Assembly (NCBI GenBank): GCA_964519365.1
Contig: CAZFHP010000054.1
Location: forward strand, 1 to 10,231
Reading direction: 5' to 3'
Length of the DNA: 10,231 nucleotides
From: CAZFHP01 sp964519365
Lineage (GTDB): Bacteria; Babelota; Babeliae; Babelales; RVW-14
The notes under the pieces are model-generated. The model was not told the origin of the DNA, searched no databases, and worked only from the letters and a program-made list of their open reading frames with translations. A program made the translations under genes and the position numbers. Shown in pieces: positions 1 through 5,959 of the stretch. How positions within the stretch are numbered: the first letter of the stretch is position 1; each line of letters starts with the position of its first letter.

Positions 1-1
1 A

Positions 2-733
2 TCGGGATCGGTTTCAGGAGTGGTGCAGCCCGTTAATGTAGAAACGATTAAAGCTGCGAACAAGCAAAAAAAATTGCGTGAGAAAATATGGGTGTTTACG
101 GTGCTCACGCGTTTGGCGCAAGGGTATACGTTTGATCCAAAAACGCAAGATGCGTATGCGTTAGCTCTTGTCGGCATGTTTGAACAAAAATCAAAGGGCA
201 AAACAAAAAAAGCGTTACGAAAGCTTTTAGACATTGCTAAAGCGTCGCCATTATTAAATTCAGGCCAGCAAAAATATGTTAAAACAAGTATGCTTGGCAA
301 GGTAATTCCAGCTCGCGAACGAGAGCAAAGACAGCGCGAACAGGAGAGACAACAGAGACAGCAAAAGAAACGAGTTGCGATAAACGTTGAAGAGCGTGTT
401 AACGACGCGCTTGGGCAAGAGACGTTTGGTCAAAAAGTTGATGCTCTTTCTAAGCTTATGTCTAAAGCTCGGGGTAAGAAATTTGAGCCAATAGAACAGG
501 ATATGTTTGGCAGGGCTCTTGTTGCTGTGTTTGGCGAGCGGTCAGGCAAATCAAGTAGAGAGCTTAAAAAGCTTCTTAAATTGCTCAAGGGGACACAGAG
601 AATTTCTAAAGAAAAGGGCCTCTTGAACACAGACCAGCAGGAATTTGTCAAAGACAAAATGCTTCCAGAGTTTATGAAAAAACGCACGAGCAAGCCGTCT
701 GGCATGCCCGTGAAAGGTAGAGGACGTTTTTAA
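2..733 (+). CDS. Two-repeat hypothetical protein, 5' end probably outside the window
   Basis: I do not recognise a named family. The frame is open from base 2, with Ser-Gly-rich codons before the first GTG pair at 20-25 and no clear ribosome site there, so the gene most likely starts upstream. Counting from GTG 20 (237 residues), the protein holds two copies of a roughly 75-residue unit at about residues 25-92 and 138-214. Each copy runs from a Leu-rich helix through F[DE]P..QD, then AL.. .F, then a Lys/Leu-rich helix (LRKLL, LKKLL), to LLN..QQ.[FY]VK..ML. A Gln/Arg/Glu-rich segment at 98-118 links them and is probably a charged helix. The basic tail ends in KPSGMPVKGRGRF. A relic of this tail lies at 3881-3940, so paralogues probably exist or existed. 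The stop is 2 bases from the stop of the convergent ATPase gene. The frame is certainly coding; the function is unknown. Confidence 0.75.
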   Translation, partial: SGSVSGVVQPVNVETIKAANKQKKLREKIWVFTVLTRLAQGYTFDPKTQDAYALALVGMFEQKSKGKTKKALRKLLDIAKASPLLNSGQQKYVKTSMLGKVIPAREREQRQREQERQQRQQKKRVAINVEERVNDALGQETFGQKVDALSKLMSKARGKKFEPIEQDMFGRALVAVFGERSGKSSRELKKLLKLLKGTQRISKEKGLLNTDQQEFVKDKMLPEFMKKRTSKPSGMPVKGRGRF

Positions 734-735
734 CT

Positions 736-1929
736 TTAGGCTTCTTTTTTGAGGATTTTTTTTATTAAGCTTCCAGAGCTTTTCCAGCTCAAAACGTTTG
801 CTTGCGGCCATGACTGATCATTATCTCCGCCATAGATAAGATAACGAAGACCGTCTGAAACACCTGTTGTCTTTTGCCAGTACGTTATACCTTTAAAGAA
901 ATCTGAAACAACTGTTTTGCCTGCTTTAATTTCAACGGGTATCGGGCCTGTTGACTCATCAACCAAACAATCAAGTTCGTTGCCTGTTTTATCTCTCCAG
1001 AAATAAAGACTTGGTTGCATATCAAAATTGTATTGTTGCTTAAGCAAGTCAGCAATAATAAACGATTCAACCAAATTGCCACGAATGTAATGATCAGATA
1101 ATTCTTGAGCTGAGCGTATTCTTAACAGTGAACATGCAAGGCCGGTGTCGATAAAATATAATTTTGGCGATTTAATCAAACGTTTGCCAAAGTTTTTGTA
1201 ATACGGATGCAACAAAAAAACAATATAACTTGCCTGGAGCAACGATAGCCATGATTTAATAGTACTATGGCTTACGCCGCAGTCGTTACCTAACGATGTT
1301 AAATTTACGACTTGGCCGATTCTTCCTGCACATAAGCGCATAAACTTTTGAAAACTATTTAAATCAGCAACACTTTTGATTTGGCGAACATCTCGTTCTA
1401 CATACAGACGTATATAGTTAGCATATAAACGATCAATCGAAACTTTTTGGGCGTGAGCTTTTGGATATGTTCCTTTGTAAACAAGGGTTTCAAGTTTTTC
1501 TGGCAATAATGACGCTTCGTCAAGTTCATTAAGCGATAATGGTAGTAACGTTAAGACAGCCATTCTTCCGGCCAATGTTTGTGTAATTGCTTGATCTACA
1601 AGAAAGTTTTGCGATCCTGTAATAATAAAGTACCCATTGTTTTTTTCTCGGTCAACGATTGTTTGCATATACGAGAGAAGCTCTGGAGCATGTTGTATTT
1701 CATCTAAAATTATCCCTGACGTTGTTGGATAATCTGCAAGAAACATTCGGGGATCAGTTTTGGCTCGAGAACGAATATCAAGATCTTCGAGTGATACGTA
1801 TGTATGCTTAGGGAATGTTGTTTGAGCTAATGTAGTTTTGCCTGATTGGCGTGGGCCAACAATAGCGATGACAGGAAACTCTGAAGCAGCTTCAAGTGCT
1901 TGATCTTTTAAAGTGCGTTTTATTAACAT
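736..1929 (-). CDS. AAA ATPase with DUF4143-type C-terminal domain
   Basis: This is a 397-residue protein of the AAA_14/DUF4143 family, near the usual length. Walker A is GPRQSGKTT at residues 25-33, Walker B is IILDE at 73-77, a sensor-like ITGSQ lies at 103-107, and AGRM at 120-123 holds a candidate arginine finger. A winged-helix-like segment follows at about 210-240 (SLGNDCGVSHSTIKSWL). The C-terminal domain has NELD at 317-320 and VEIKAGK at 332-338, the arrangement of a PD-(D/E)XK nuclease fold, with D320, E333 and K335 as the likely trio. The ATG at 1929 is chosen because GAGGGG sits 5 bases upstream (1935-1940). Family members are widespread, often present in many copies, and their cellular role is poorly defined; a link to DNA handling is inferred from the folds. 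The gene stands alone and convergent with the preceding gene. All key motifs are intact. Confidence 0.93.
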   Translation of the reverse strand: MLIKRTLKDQALEAASEFPVIAIVGPRQSGKTTLAQTTFPKHTYVSLEDLDIRSRAKTDPRMFLADYPTTSGIILDEIQHAPELLSYMQTIVDREKNNGYFIITGSQNFLVDQAITQTLAGRMAVLTLLPLSLNELDEASLLPEKLETLVYKGTYPKAHAQKVSIDRLYANYIRLYVERDVRQIKSVADLNSFQKFMRLCAGRIGQVVNLTSLGNDCGVSHSTIKSWLSLLQASYIVFLLHPYYKNFGKRLIKSPKLYFIDTGLACSLLRIRSAQELSDHYIRGNLVESFIIADLLKQQYNFDMQPSLYFWRDKTGNELDCLVDESTGPIPVEIKAGKTVVSDFFKGITYWQKTTGVSDGLRYLIYGGDNDQSWPQANVLSWKSSGSLIKKILKKEA

Positions 1930-1997
1930 CTTAACCCCTCATGGTTTAATCATGGCCAAATTTGTCCAAATTGAAAGTCTAATATTCAATTAGGCTG

Positions 1998-2027
1998 ATT
2001 TTAGCGTGAATTATCAAGAAAAGTCAA
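1998..2027 (-). promoter_or_regulatory. Probable promoter of the AAA/DUF4143 gene
   Basis: On the minus strand a TTGACT -35 (2022-2027) and a TAAAAT -10 (1998-2003) are separated by 18 bases. Transcription would begin near 1991, about 60 bases before the ATG at 1929. The hexamers are near consensus but the region is AT-rich, so a chance match is possible. Confidence 0.4.
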
Positions 2028-2092
2028 TAAGCTAAGCGAATCAGGAAATTAAAATTTGTCGTAAACGATTACTAGAAAGGTTTTTTAAAAAA

Positions 2093-2331
2093 TTTCCGTT
2101 CGCCCTGAGGTCGCAACGTAGTTGCGAGTCTCGAAGCCTGTCCTGAGCATTGTCGAAGGGGGTTTCCTTATTTATAAAAAGCTTGAGATCAAAATTTTCC
2201 ATTGATTTTATCAAGTTTTTTTGTTTTAGAAAAATCGCGTAATTTTAATGATACCCTTCGAGACGCTCGCCTGCGTCCGTCTACGCTAAAGCTTCGACGA
2301 GACTTCGGCTCGCCCTCAGGGCGAACGGAAA
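2093..2331. repeat. Palindromic intergenic repeat element
   Basis: The outer ends, 2093-2110 and 2314-2331, are perfect 18-bp inverted repeats with core CGTTCGCCCTGAGG. Further in, TCGAAGGG (2153-2160) and CCCTTCGA (2254-2261) are again inverted. The element therefore looks like two head-to-head copies of a short GC-rich unit of the CCTGAGC..GTCGAAGGG type, a motif seen between genes in many unrelated bacterial genomes. The left unit has its own perfect hairpin, a 7-bp stem with a 3-base loop at 2111-2127. The GC content is clearly above that of the surroundings. The element sits between divergently transcribed genes and carries no credible gene. It may be a REP-like or MITE-like element or form a large RNA hairpin; its function cannot be read from the sequence. 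Confidence 0.7.
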
Positions 2332-2522
2332 GGAAAAAGAATGTCTTTATTCGTAGGGGTTTTAATTTCCTGATTCACTTATAAGCTATGTAAGTTGAGC
2401 GTGTTTTGACGGGCAGCGGATACCTTTAGGGTGTGATAGAAGATGGGGGTAAAAGAAAAATGGGGCAAAAGGTCTATTGTATGCTCTATTCGAGAGTGTT
2501 TTGAATGCTCTGCATTTACTAC

Positions 2523-2550
2523 TTGACAATGTTTTTTTGTCCGTTATGAT
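2523..2550 (+). promoter_or_regulatory. Strong sigma70-type promoter of the ankyrin gene
   Basis: A perfect TTGACA (2523-2528) and TATGAT (2545-2550) are separated by 16 bases. Transcription would begin near 2557, giving a leader of about 110 bases before the chosen ATG at 2667. No other gene lies between, so this is the likely promoter of the secreted ankyrin protein. Confidence 0.7.
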
Positions 2551-2666
2551 TAGGGTGGTGAGCTTGAAAATATGCAAATTTGCAGTTTGTGTGTCTTGTG
2601 GCTTTTAAGCATCTGAGTATAAGCATAAGTGAGCTTTATCGTTTTATTTTATGTATGGAGGTTACT

Positions 2667-3794
2667 ATGAATAATCTTAGAAAGCAGTTGATTGCTTTAT
2701 CTTTAGGCGCAGCTATTATTGCTTCTTCTGGCATGTGTTTGGGTATGAATCAAACACAAGAACCAGGTTGTTTGACCCGTTTATGGGATCGAATAAGTTT
2801 CAAAAAGACAACAAAGAAAAAAACAAAAAAGAAGAAAAAGAAGAAGGTTTTACTATTAGCTACTAGAGGGCCAATATTAAGGTTGCCATTGACACTATCT
2901 GATATTAAACAAACGATTCGTCAGTTTGAGGATTATATGGATGATGATTGTGGAGTTACTGAAGAATTAGGGACCCTGGCTTTAAGAGATAAAAACATGA
3001 AACAATTACAAGATGTGCTTCATATGTTAAAGCGTTTTGGTTTGGTCCCATCTCCTTGGGAACAGGGTTTAGAAAGATTTGATAAAAAACGTGTTCAAAG
3101 ATTGCGTGATCGATGTAAATTTGCTCGGTTTCGTAGATTTAGAAAAATACTTAATACGCTTTTGAAAAAGTCTGTTTTAGAATATGGTTCTTTTGGCGCT
3201 ACGTATCTTATTGAACAAGGTGCGGATATTCGTGTCTTGCCTAAAGATGGTGAATCGATTTCATCAATGATTATGCCAGATTGTCTCCAAAAAGAAAAAC
3301 CGGTTGTACAACTTTGGCGGGCGGCTTGCAATGGTCGTGTTGGTGAATTGCAGGGTTTGGTAAATAAAACAGTGTGTCCAAATGTTTTTATTGATGATGT
3401 TGGTGTTGAGTTGGTGGCAGCTTTGATTTCGGCAGCAAGACTTGGCCAAGAGCAAGCTGTTAGAACATTGCTTACAAATCCCCAAACAGATATTCTTTTG
3501 CGTTCTGTTGACGGTGAGAGATGTATGGGGCGCGGTAATTATACAGCTCTTGATTGGGCTACTAATTTGTGTCATTTTGGTATCGTTAGATTACTTGTAG
3601 AAAAGGCCCAGCAGGTACTAAAACAGTCAGAATTTAATGGTTATGTCAGTAAAGCATTGACTAAAATTCCGACCCCAGAGCTTCTTGAATGGGCATTTGG
3701 TGATAGAGAAAAGACGGAAGAAGCATTAGAGAACTTACCAAAAGTTCAGCATTTCTTAGAATCAGCTCGATCTTTTAAAGTAGTTGGAAGCTAA
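2667..3794 (+). CDS. Secreted ankyrin-repeat protein with lysine-rich segment
   Basis: The frame is open from TTG 2580, but ATG 2667 is the better start: GGAGG (2657-2661) lies 5 bases upstream and the protein then opens with a signal peptide (basic NNLRK, hydrophobic core at about residues 8-22). A Cys lies at 24, but SGMC is a poor lipobox, so cleavage by signal peptidase I near 26-27 is more likely. In this 375-residue product a lysine-rich stretch at 46-60 contains 12 Lys. Degenerate ankyrin repeats follow: a helix ending ATYLIEQGAD at about 178-187, WRAACNGRVGELQGLV at 217-232, ALISAARLGQEQAVRTLL at 252-269, and the clearest unit, YTALDWATNLCHFGIVRLLVEK, at 292-313. Ankyrin repeats mediate protein binding. 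With export, a host-directed or periplasmic role is plausible but inferred. A promoter and a terminator bracket the gene, so it is probably monocistronic. Confidence 0.88.
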   Translation: MNNLRKQLIALSLGAAIIASSGMCLGMNQTQEPGCLTRLWDRISFKKTTKKKTKKKKKKKVLLLATRGPILRLPLTLSDIKQTIRQFEDYMDDDCGVTEELGTLALRDKNMKQLQDVLHMLKRFGLVPSPWEQGLERFDKKRVQRLRDRCKFARFRRFRKILNTLLKKSVLEYGSFGATYLIEQGADIRVLPKDGESISSMIMPDCLQKEKPVVQLWRAACNGRVGELQGLVNKTVCPNVFIDDVGVELVAALISAARLGQEQAVRTLLTNPQTDILLRSVDGERCMGRGNYTALDWATNLCHFGIVRLLVEKAQQVLKQSEFNGYVSKALTKIPTPELLEWAFGDREKTEEALENLPKVQHFLESARSFKVVGS

Positions 3795-3812
3795 GTTTAA
3801 GTACTATGATTG

Positions 3813-3849
3813 AAAAGGGCCCCGTTGGTATAGCGTCGGGGCCCTTTTT
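3813..3849 (+). terminator. Rho-independent terminator after the ankyrin gene
   Basis: A perfect 12-bp stem pairs 3813-3824 (AAAAGGGCCCCG) with 3837-3848 (CGGGGCCCTTTT). The loop is 12 bases and the stem runs into a T tract ending at 3849. It lies 18 bases past the stop codon at 3794. The A and T runs flanking the GC core could let it act on both strands. Confidence 0.9.
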
Positions 3850-3880
3850 ACGTTCAAACCAAACAACAAACGCTCTGGGC

Positions 3881-3940
3881 CTGAAAAAGCGCACGAACAA
3901 GCCGTCTGGCATGCCCGTGACAGGACAAAGGCGCTTTTAG
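3881..3940 (+). pseudogene. Relic of the C-terminal tail of the two-repeat gene (copy of 674-733)
   Basis: Sixty bases here align without gaps to the last 60 bases of the first gene (674-733), by my count 49 of 60 identical, including an unbroken 23-base match at 3898-3920 with 691-713. In frame it reads LKKRTNKPSGMPVTGQRRF and stop, with 14 of 19 residues shared with the first gene's tail. Stop codons fall at the same place. Upstream of 3881 the similarity ends: the frame stays open back into the terminator, but no repeat unit is present. It is best read as the end of a deleted paralogue, left behind after rearrangement. A transplanted tail sequence is the alternative. Confidence 0.7.
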
Positions 3941-4012
3941 ATGATGCCGATCTTTGACGGAGAGGTGTGATCGTGATACACTTTTTTATGTTCTGTATCG
4001 TATTGTTATGCT

Positions 4013-4018
4013 TATAAT
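4013..4018 (+). promoter_or_regulatory. Candidate -10 box for the small-gene/nurA unit
   Basis: A perfect TATAAT lies 14 bases before the ATG at 4033. The -35 is weak (TTCTGT at 3991-3996, 16-base spacer). Transcription would begin near 4025, leaving a leader of only about 8 bases and no visible ribosome site, so the first gene would be translated as a near-leaderless message. Confidence 0.45.
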
Positions 4019-4032
4019 GTGATTGATTTTGT

Positions 4033-4215
4033 ATGTCGACAAAAAAGCCCCGGGAACAAAAATTTATTTTTTCTTTTGTGCGAGAATTGGTATTAAAAAC
4101 TCTTGAGCGCAGAGAAGACATGGATTTGTCGCTACTCGCATACGAGCGCCTTCGGCAAAAAGATGAAATAGTATCTCACGAAGGTGTATGGGACGATCTT
4201 TTAAAGAAAGATTAA
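4033..4215 (+). CDS. Small protein with an antitoxin-like C-terminus
   Basis: This 60-residue protein is charged and predicted helical (MSTKKPREQKFIFSFVRELV at its start). Its second half, including AYERLRQKDEIVSHEGVWDDLL at about 36-57, resembles the toxin-binding tail of RelB/Phd-type antitoxins, where a helix is followed by [IY]SHEEVW..L. No recognisable toxin follows; the next gene, 28 bases downstream, encodes a NurA-type nuclease. The start ATG at 4033 has no good ribosome site but lies just after a TATAAT box. It could be an orphan antitoxin-like regulator or a small partner of the NurA protein. The antitoxin resemblance is by eye only and the function is unproven. Co-transcription with nurA is likely from the spacing. 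Confidence 0.55.
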   Translation: MSTKKPREQKFIFSFVRELVLKTLERREDMDLSLLAYERLRQKDEIVSHEGVWDDLLKKD

Positions 4216-4243
4216 GAGATCTATCGAAAGAAAATAGTTTTTT

Positions 4244-5578
4244 ATGCTGAATCGTAACAAACTTATCAAAGAAATCGATGGCGCTTTGTCAAAGCTTTTT
4301 CCCGATATTTCTGAACAAAAAACGTTTATTCATGATTATTGGTTATGTATTTGCAAAGACCCTGCGTTTGCACAAAAAATACAAGAACTTACAGATTCGG
4401 GAAACTGTTCTGTTGCGCTGCCTACATGGCAGGGGAATCTGTGCGATCGTGTTGATGTCAGAGGGCAAGACGAAAATAATCCCGAAAATAATTTCGAAAA
4501 TTATAGCGTGCTAGCTGTCGATGGCTCGCAAATTTACCCAGACAGACACATGTCTGGGGTTTCTTGTTTTTTGATAAACGCTGGCGGGTGTTTGTTTTCG
4601 TACGGGCCCAAAAGTTCTGTTACGTTTTTTTCAGAGCCAAAGCTTTTATTTCCAGAAGATAGTATTTCTGAAGATGGTGGTCTAGATATTGGGACAGGTG
4701 TTGGCACAGAGATTGTTGACGCGCTGCGTGAAGAGTTTGAGTTTGAACTTGCTATAGAAAAAATACGCGCGCTTGCTCTCATGTCAGGAACGCAAGGTTT
4801 GACGACACATGAACATATAACGCATGAAAAGAGTGTTTGCGAGCAGAGCTCGCCCGTGACGCTCTTTGACGGGAGCTTAATCTTCTGGCCCCTTGAATCA
4901 AAACCCAAAGCGATACGCGATATGTTTTTGCAAAAATATCTTAAAGCTCTAAACTTCTTTTACGAAAATAAGTTATTAATCGCAGGGTATATAAGCATGT
5001 CTAAGAGTAAAGAACTCGTGAATCTTGTACGGGCTGATTTATGCCAGGCGCACGCGCATACACGCCCGTGTTTAGGCAAAGGGTTTGGTGTTATTTCGGG
5101 CACGCGTTTTGGCAAAAGTGTTGGCAACGACATAGACTGTCCGTGTACCAATGCACGAAACTTTGTTGACCCCCAATTACTTTCGTCTTTTTTACAAACA
5201 GGCCAGCGAACGACGATTTTTTACAATCAGTCGAAAATAACGAAGTATTATCCAGAACACTTAAAGCCGTGCTTTTTTTACTTAAATACGGGACACGAGA
5301 TCGCCCGTATCGAAATACCTGCTTGGGTAGCCCAAAGCTCTGAACGTATTCCTGAATATGGGGGCACGTATGTTGATTTTATATCAAAAGTGTGCTTAAA
5401 TCAGTGTATTAAGGGGTACGGGTACCCAATAGCATTGGCTGAAGCGCATGAGCAAGCAGTAATAAAAGGGCCGGATAGAACGTTCTTTTATCACGTGCTG
5501 CAAAAGCTTGCGCTTGACCATAATAGATCGATAACGCATTCTCAAAAGAGCATAAAAAAACGGGGCATGGGGGTTTAA
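4244..5578 (+). CDS. NurA-domain nuclease family protein
   Basis: This 444-residue protein has the NurA pattern. LAVDGSQIYPDRH at 90-102 contains the metal-binding D93 and the DGSQ..PDRH motif. LFDGSL at 207-212 supplies the second Asp (D209). An acidic helix, EEFEFELAIEK, at 163-173 may give the Glu. GYGYPIALAEAHEQAVI at 391-407 is the conserved C-terminal motif with H402. NurA proteins are 5'-3' exonucleases and ssDNA endonucleases that, in archaea, resect DNA ends together with the HerA translocase. No herA-like gene is in the window, so the partner may be elsewhere or the role may differ. Start ATG 4244 has only a weak purine-rich site (GAAAG) upstream. The gene follows the small antitoxin-like gene by 28 bases. 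No truncation is visible. I am confident of the domain, less so of the cellular role. Confidence 0.82.
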   Translation: MLNRNKLIKEIDGALSKLFPDISEQKTFIHDYWLCICKDPAFAQKIQELTDSGNCSVALPTWQGNLCDRVDVRGQDENNPENNFENYSVLAVDGSQIYPDRHMSGVSCFLINAGGCLFSYGPKSSVTFFSEPKLLFPEDSISEDGGLDIGTGVGTEIVDALREEFEFELAIEKIRALALMSGTQGLTTHEHITHEKSVCEQSSPVTLFDGSLIFWPLESKPKAIRDMFLQKYLKALNFFYENKLLIAGYISMSKSKELVNLVRADLCQAHAHTRPCLGKGFGVISGTRFGKSVGNDIDCPCTNARNFVDPQLLSSFLQTGQRTTIFYNQSKITKYYPEHLKPCFFYLNTGHEIARIEIPAWVAQSSERIPEYGGTYVDFISKVCLNQCIKGYGYPIALAEAHEQAVIKGPDRTFFYHVLQKLALDHNRSITHSQKSIKKRGMGV

Positions 5579-5643
5579 GATATGCTTGTTTTGTTTGCCC
5601 ACAGCACGTTTCTGATAATCATCGGTCCAGATTTTTGCTAATA

Positions 5644-5905
5644 CCCACGGCGGCGCCTAAGAAGGCTTGGCGTGGGTTGGCTCTATGTCACCCGTGTCAA
5701 CGGGTTCCTATTGGATAACATAGGGAATTTGATAATGTGTTAAAAACAATTTTTTTGATATAATGATAGAAAGATGGGTTGAATTATTGAGTTTGTGTTA
5801 TTTACATATTGATCAAAAATTTGAGATTATAATTTTCATAGGAACCCGTTGATACGGGTGACGTAGTGCCAACCCACGCCAAGCCTTCTTAGGCGCCGCC
5901 GTGGG
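5644..5905. repeat. Long inverted repeat, two 68-bp arms around a 126-bp loop
   Basis: Arms 5644-5711 and 5838-5905 are reverse complements with 3 mismatches in 68 by my count. Each arm is itself folded: an outer CCCACG/CGTGGG stem enclosing GCCT/AGGC, then a separate ACCCGT/ACGGGT hairpin with a 4-base loop. The arms are GC-rich and the loop is very AT-rich. No target-site duplication is evident at the ends (5638-5643 against 5906-5911). No gene fits inside. The element fills most of the 381-base gap between nurA and the ABC-F gene. It could be a MITE-like element, a cruciform-forming site or two head-to-head copies of one genomic repeat. Confidence 0.85.
5756..5764 (+). promoter_or_regulatory. 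Extended -10 promoter inside the inverted-repeat loop
   Basis: TGATATAAT is a perfect extended -10 (TGN plus TATAAT at 5759-5764). No convincing -35 is seen; TGTTAA at 5738-5743 has a 15-base spacer. Transcription near 5771 would drive the ABC-F gene at 5960 through a leader of about 190 bases. That leader contains only the right arm, with hairpins at 5844-5859 and 5873-5905. Confidence 0.5.
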
Positions 5906-5959
5906 GGAATTTCGTAGAGGACATAGGATTTTGAGAAAAAATCACGCTGTGGGTGCTAT

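Noticed and set aside
1954..1971. Short repeated CCAAATTTG/CCAAATTG upstream of the ATPase as a possible operator
   Set aside because: It is an imperfect direct repeat in AT-rich sequence and I know no regulator with this site.
2202..2384. A 60-codon plus-strand reading frame
   Set aside because: It runs through the palindromic repeat, has Arg/Ser/Thr-rich repeat-derived composition, starts without a ribosome site and resembles no protein.
2386..2577. A 63-codon minus-strand frame
   Set aside because: It lies across the strong plus-strand promoter of the ankyrin gene, has no ribosome site and shows no domain-like sequence.
2580..2666. Longer N-terminus of the ankyrin protein from TTG 2580
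   Set aside because: It has no ribosome site and would bury the signal peptide; ATG 2667 has GGAGG at ideal spacing.
3804..4121. A 105-codon minus-strand frame
   Set aside because: It crosses the terminator, the gene relic and the start of the plus-strand small gene, with Cys/Ser/Arg-rich non-protein-like composition.
4534..4908. A 124-codon minus-strand frame inside the nuclease gene
   Set aside because: It is a shadow of the NurA coding frame, Ser/Pro-rich, with no start signal.
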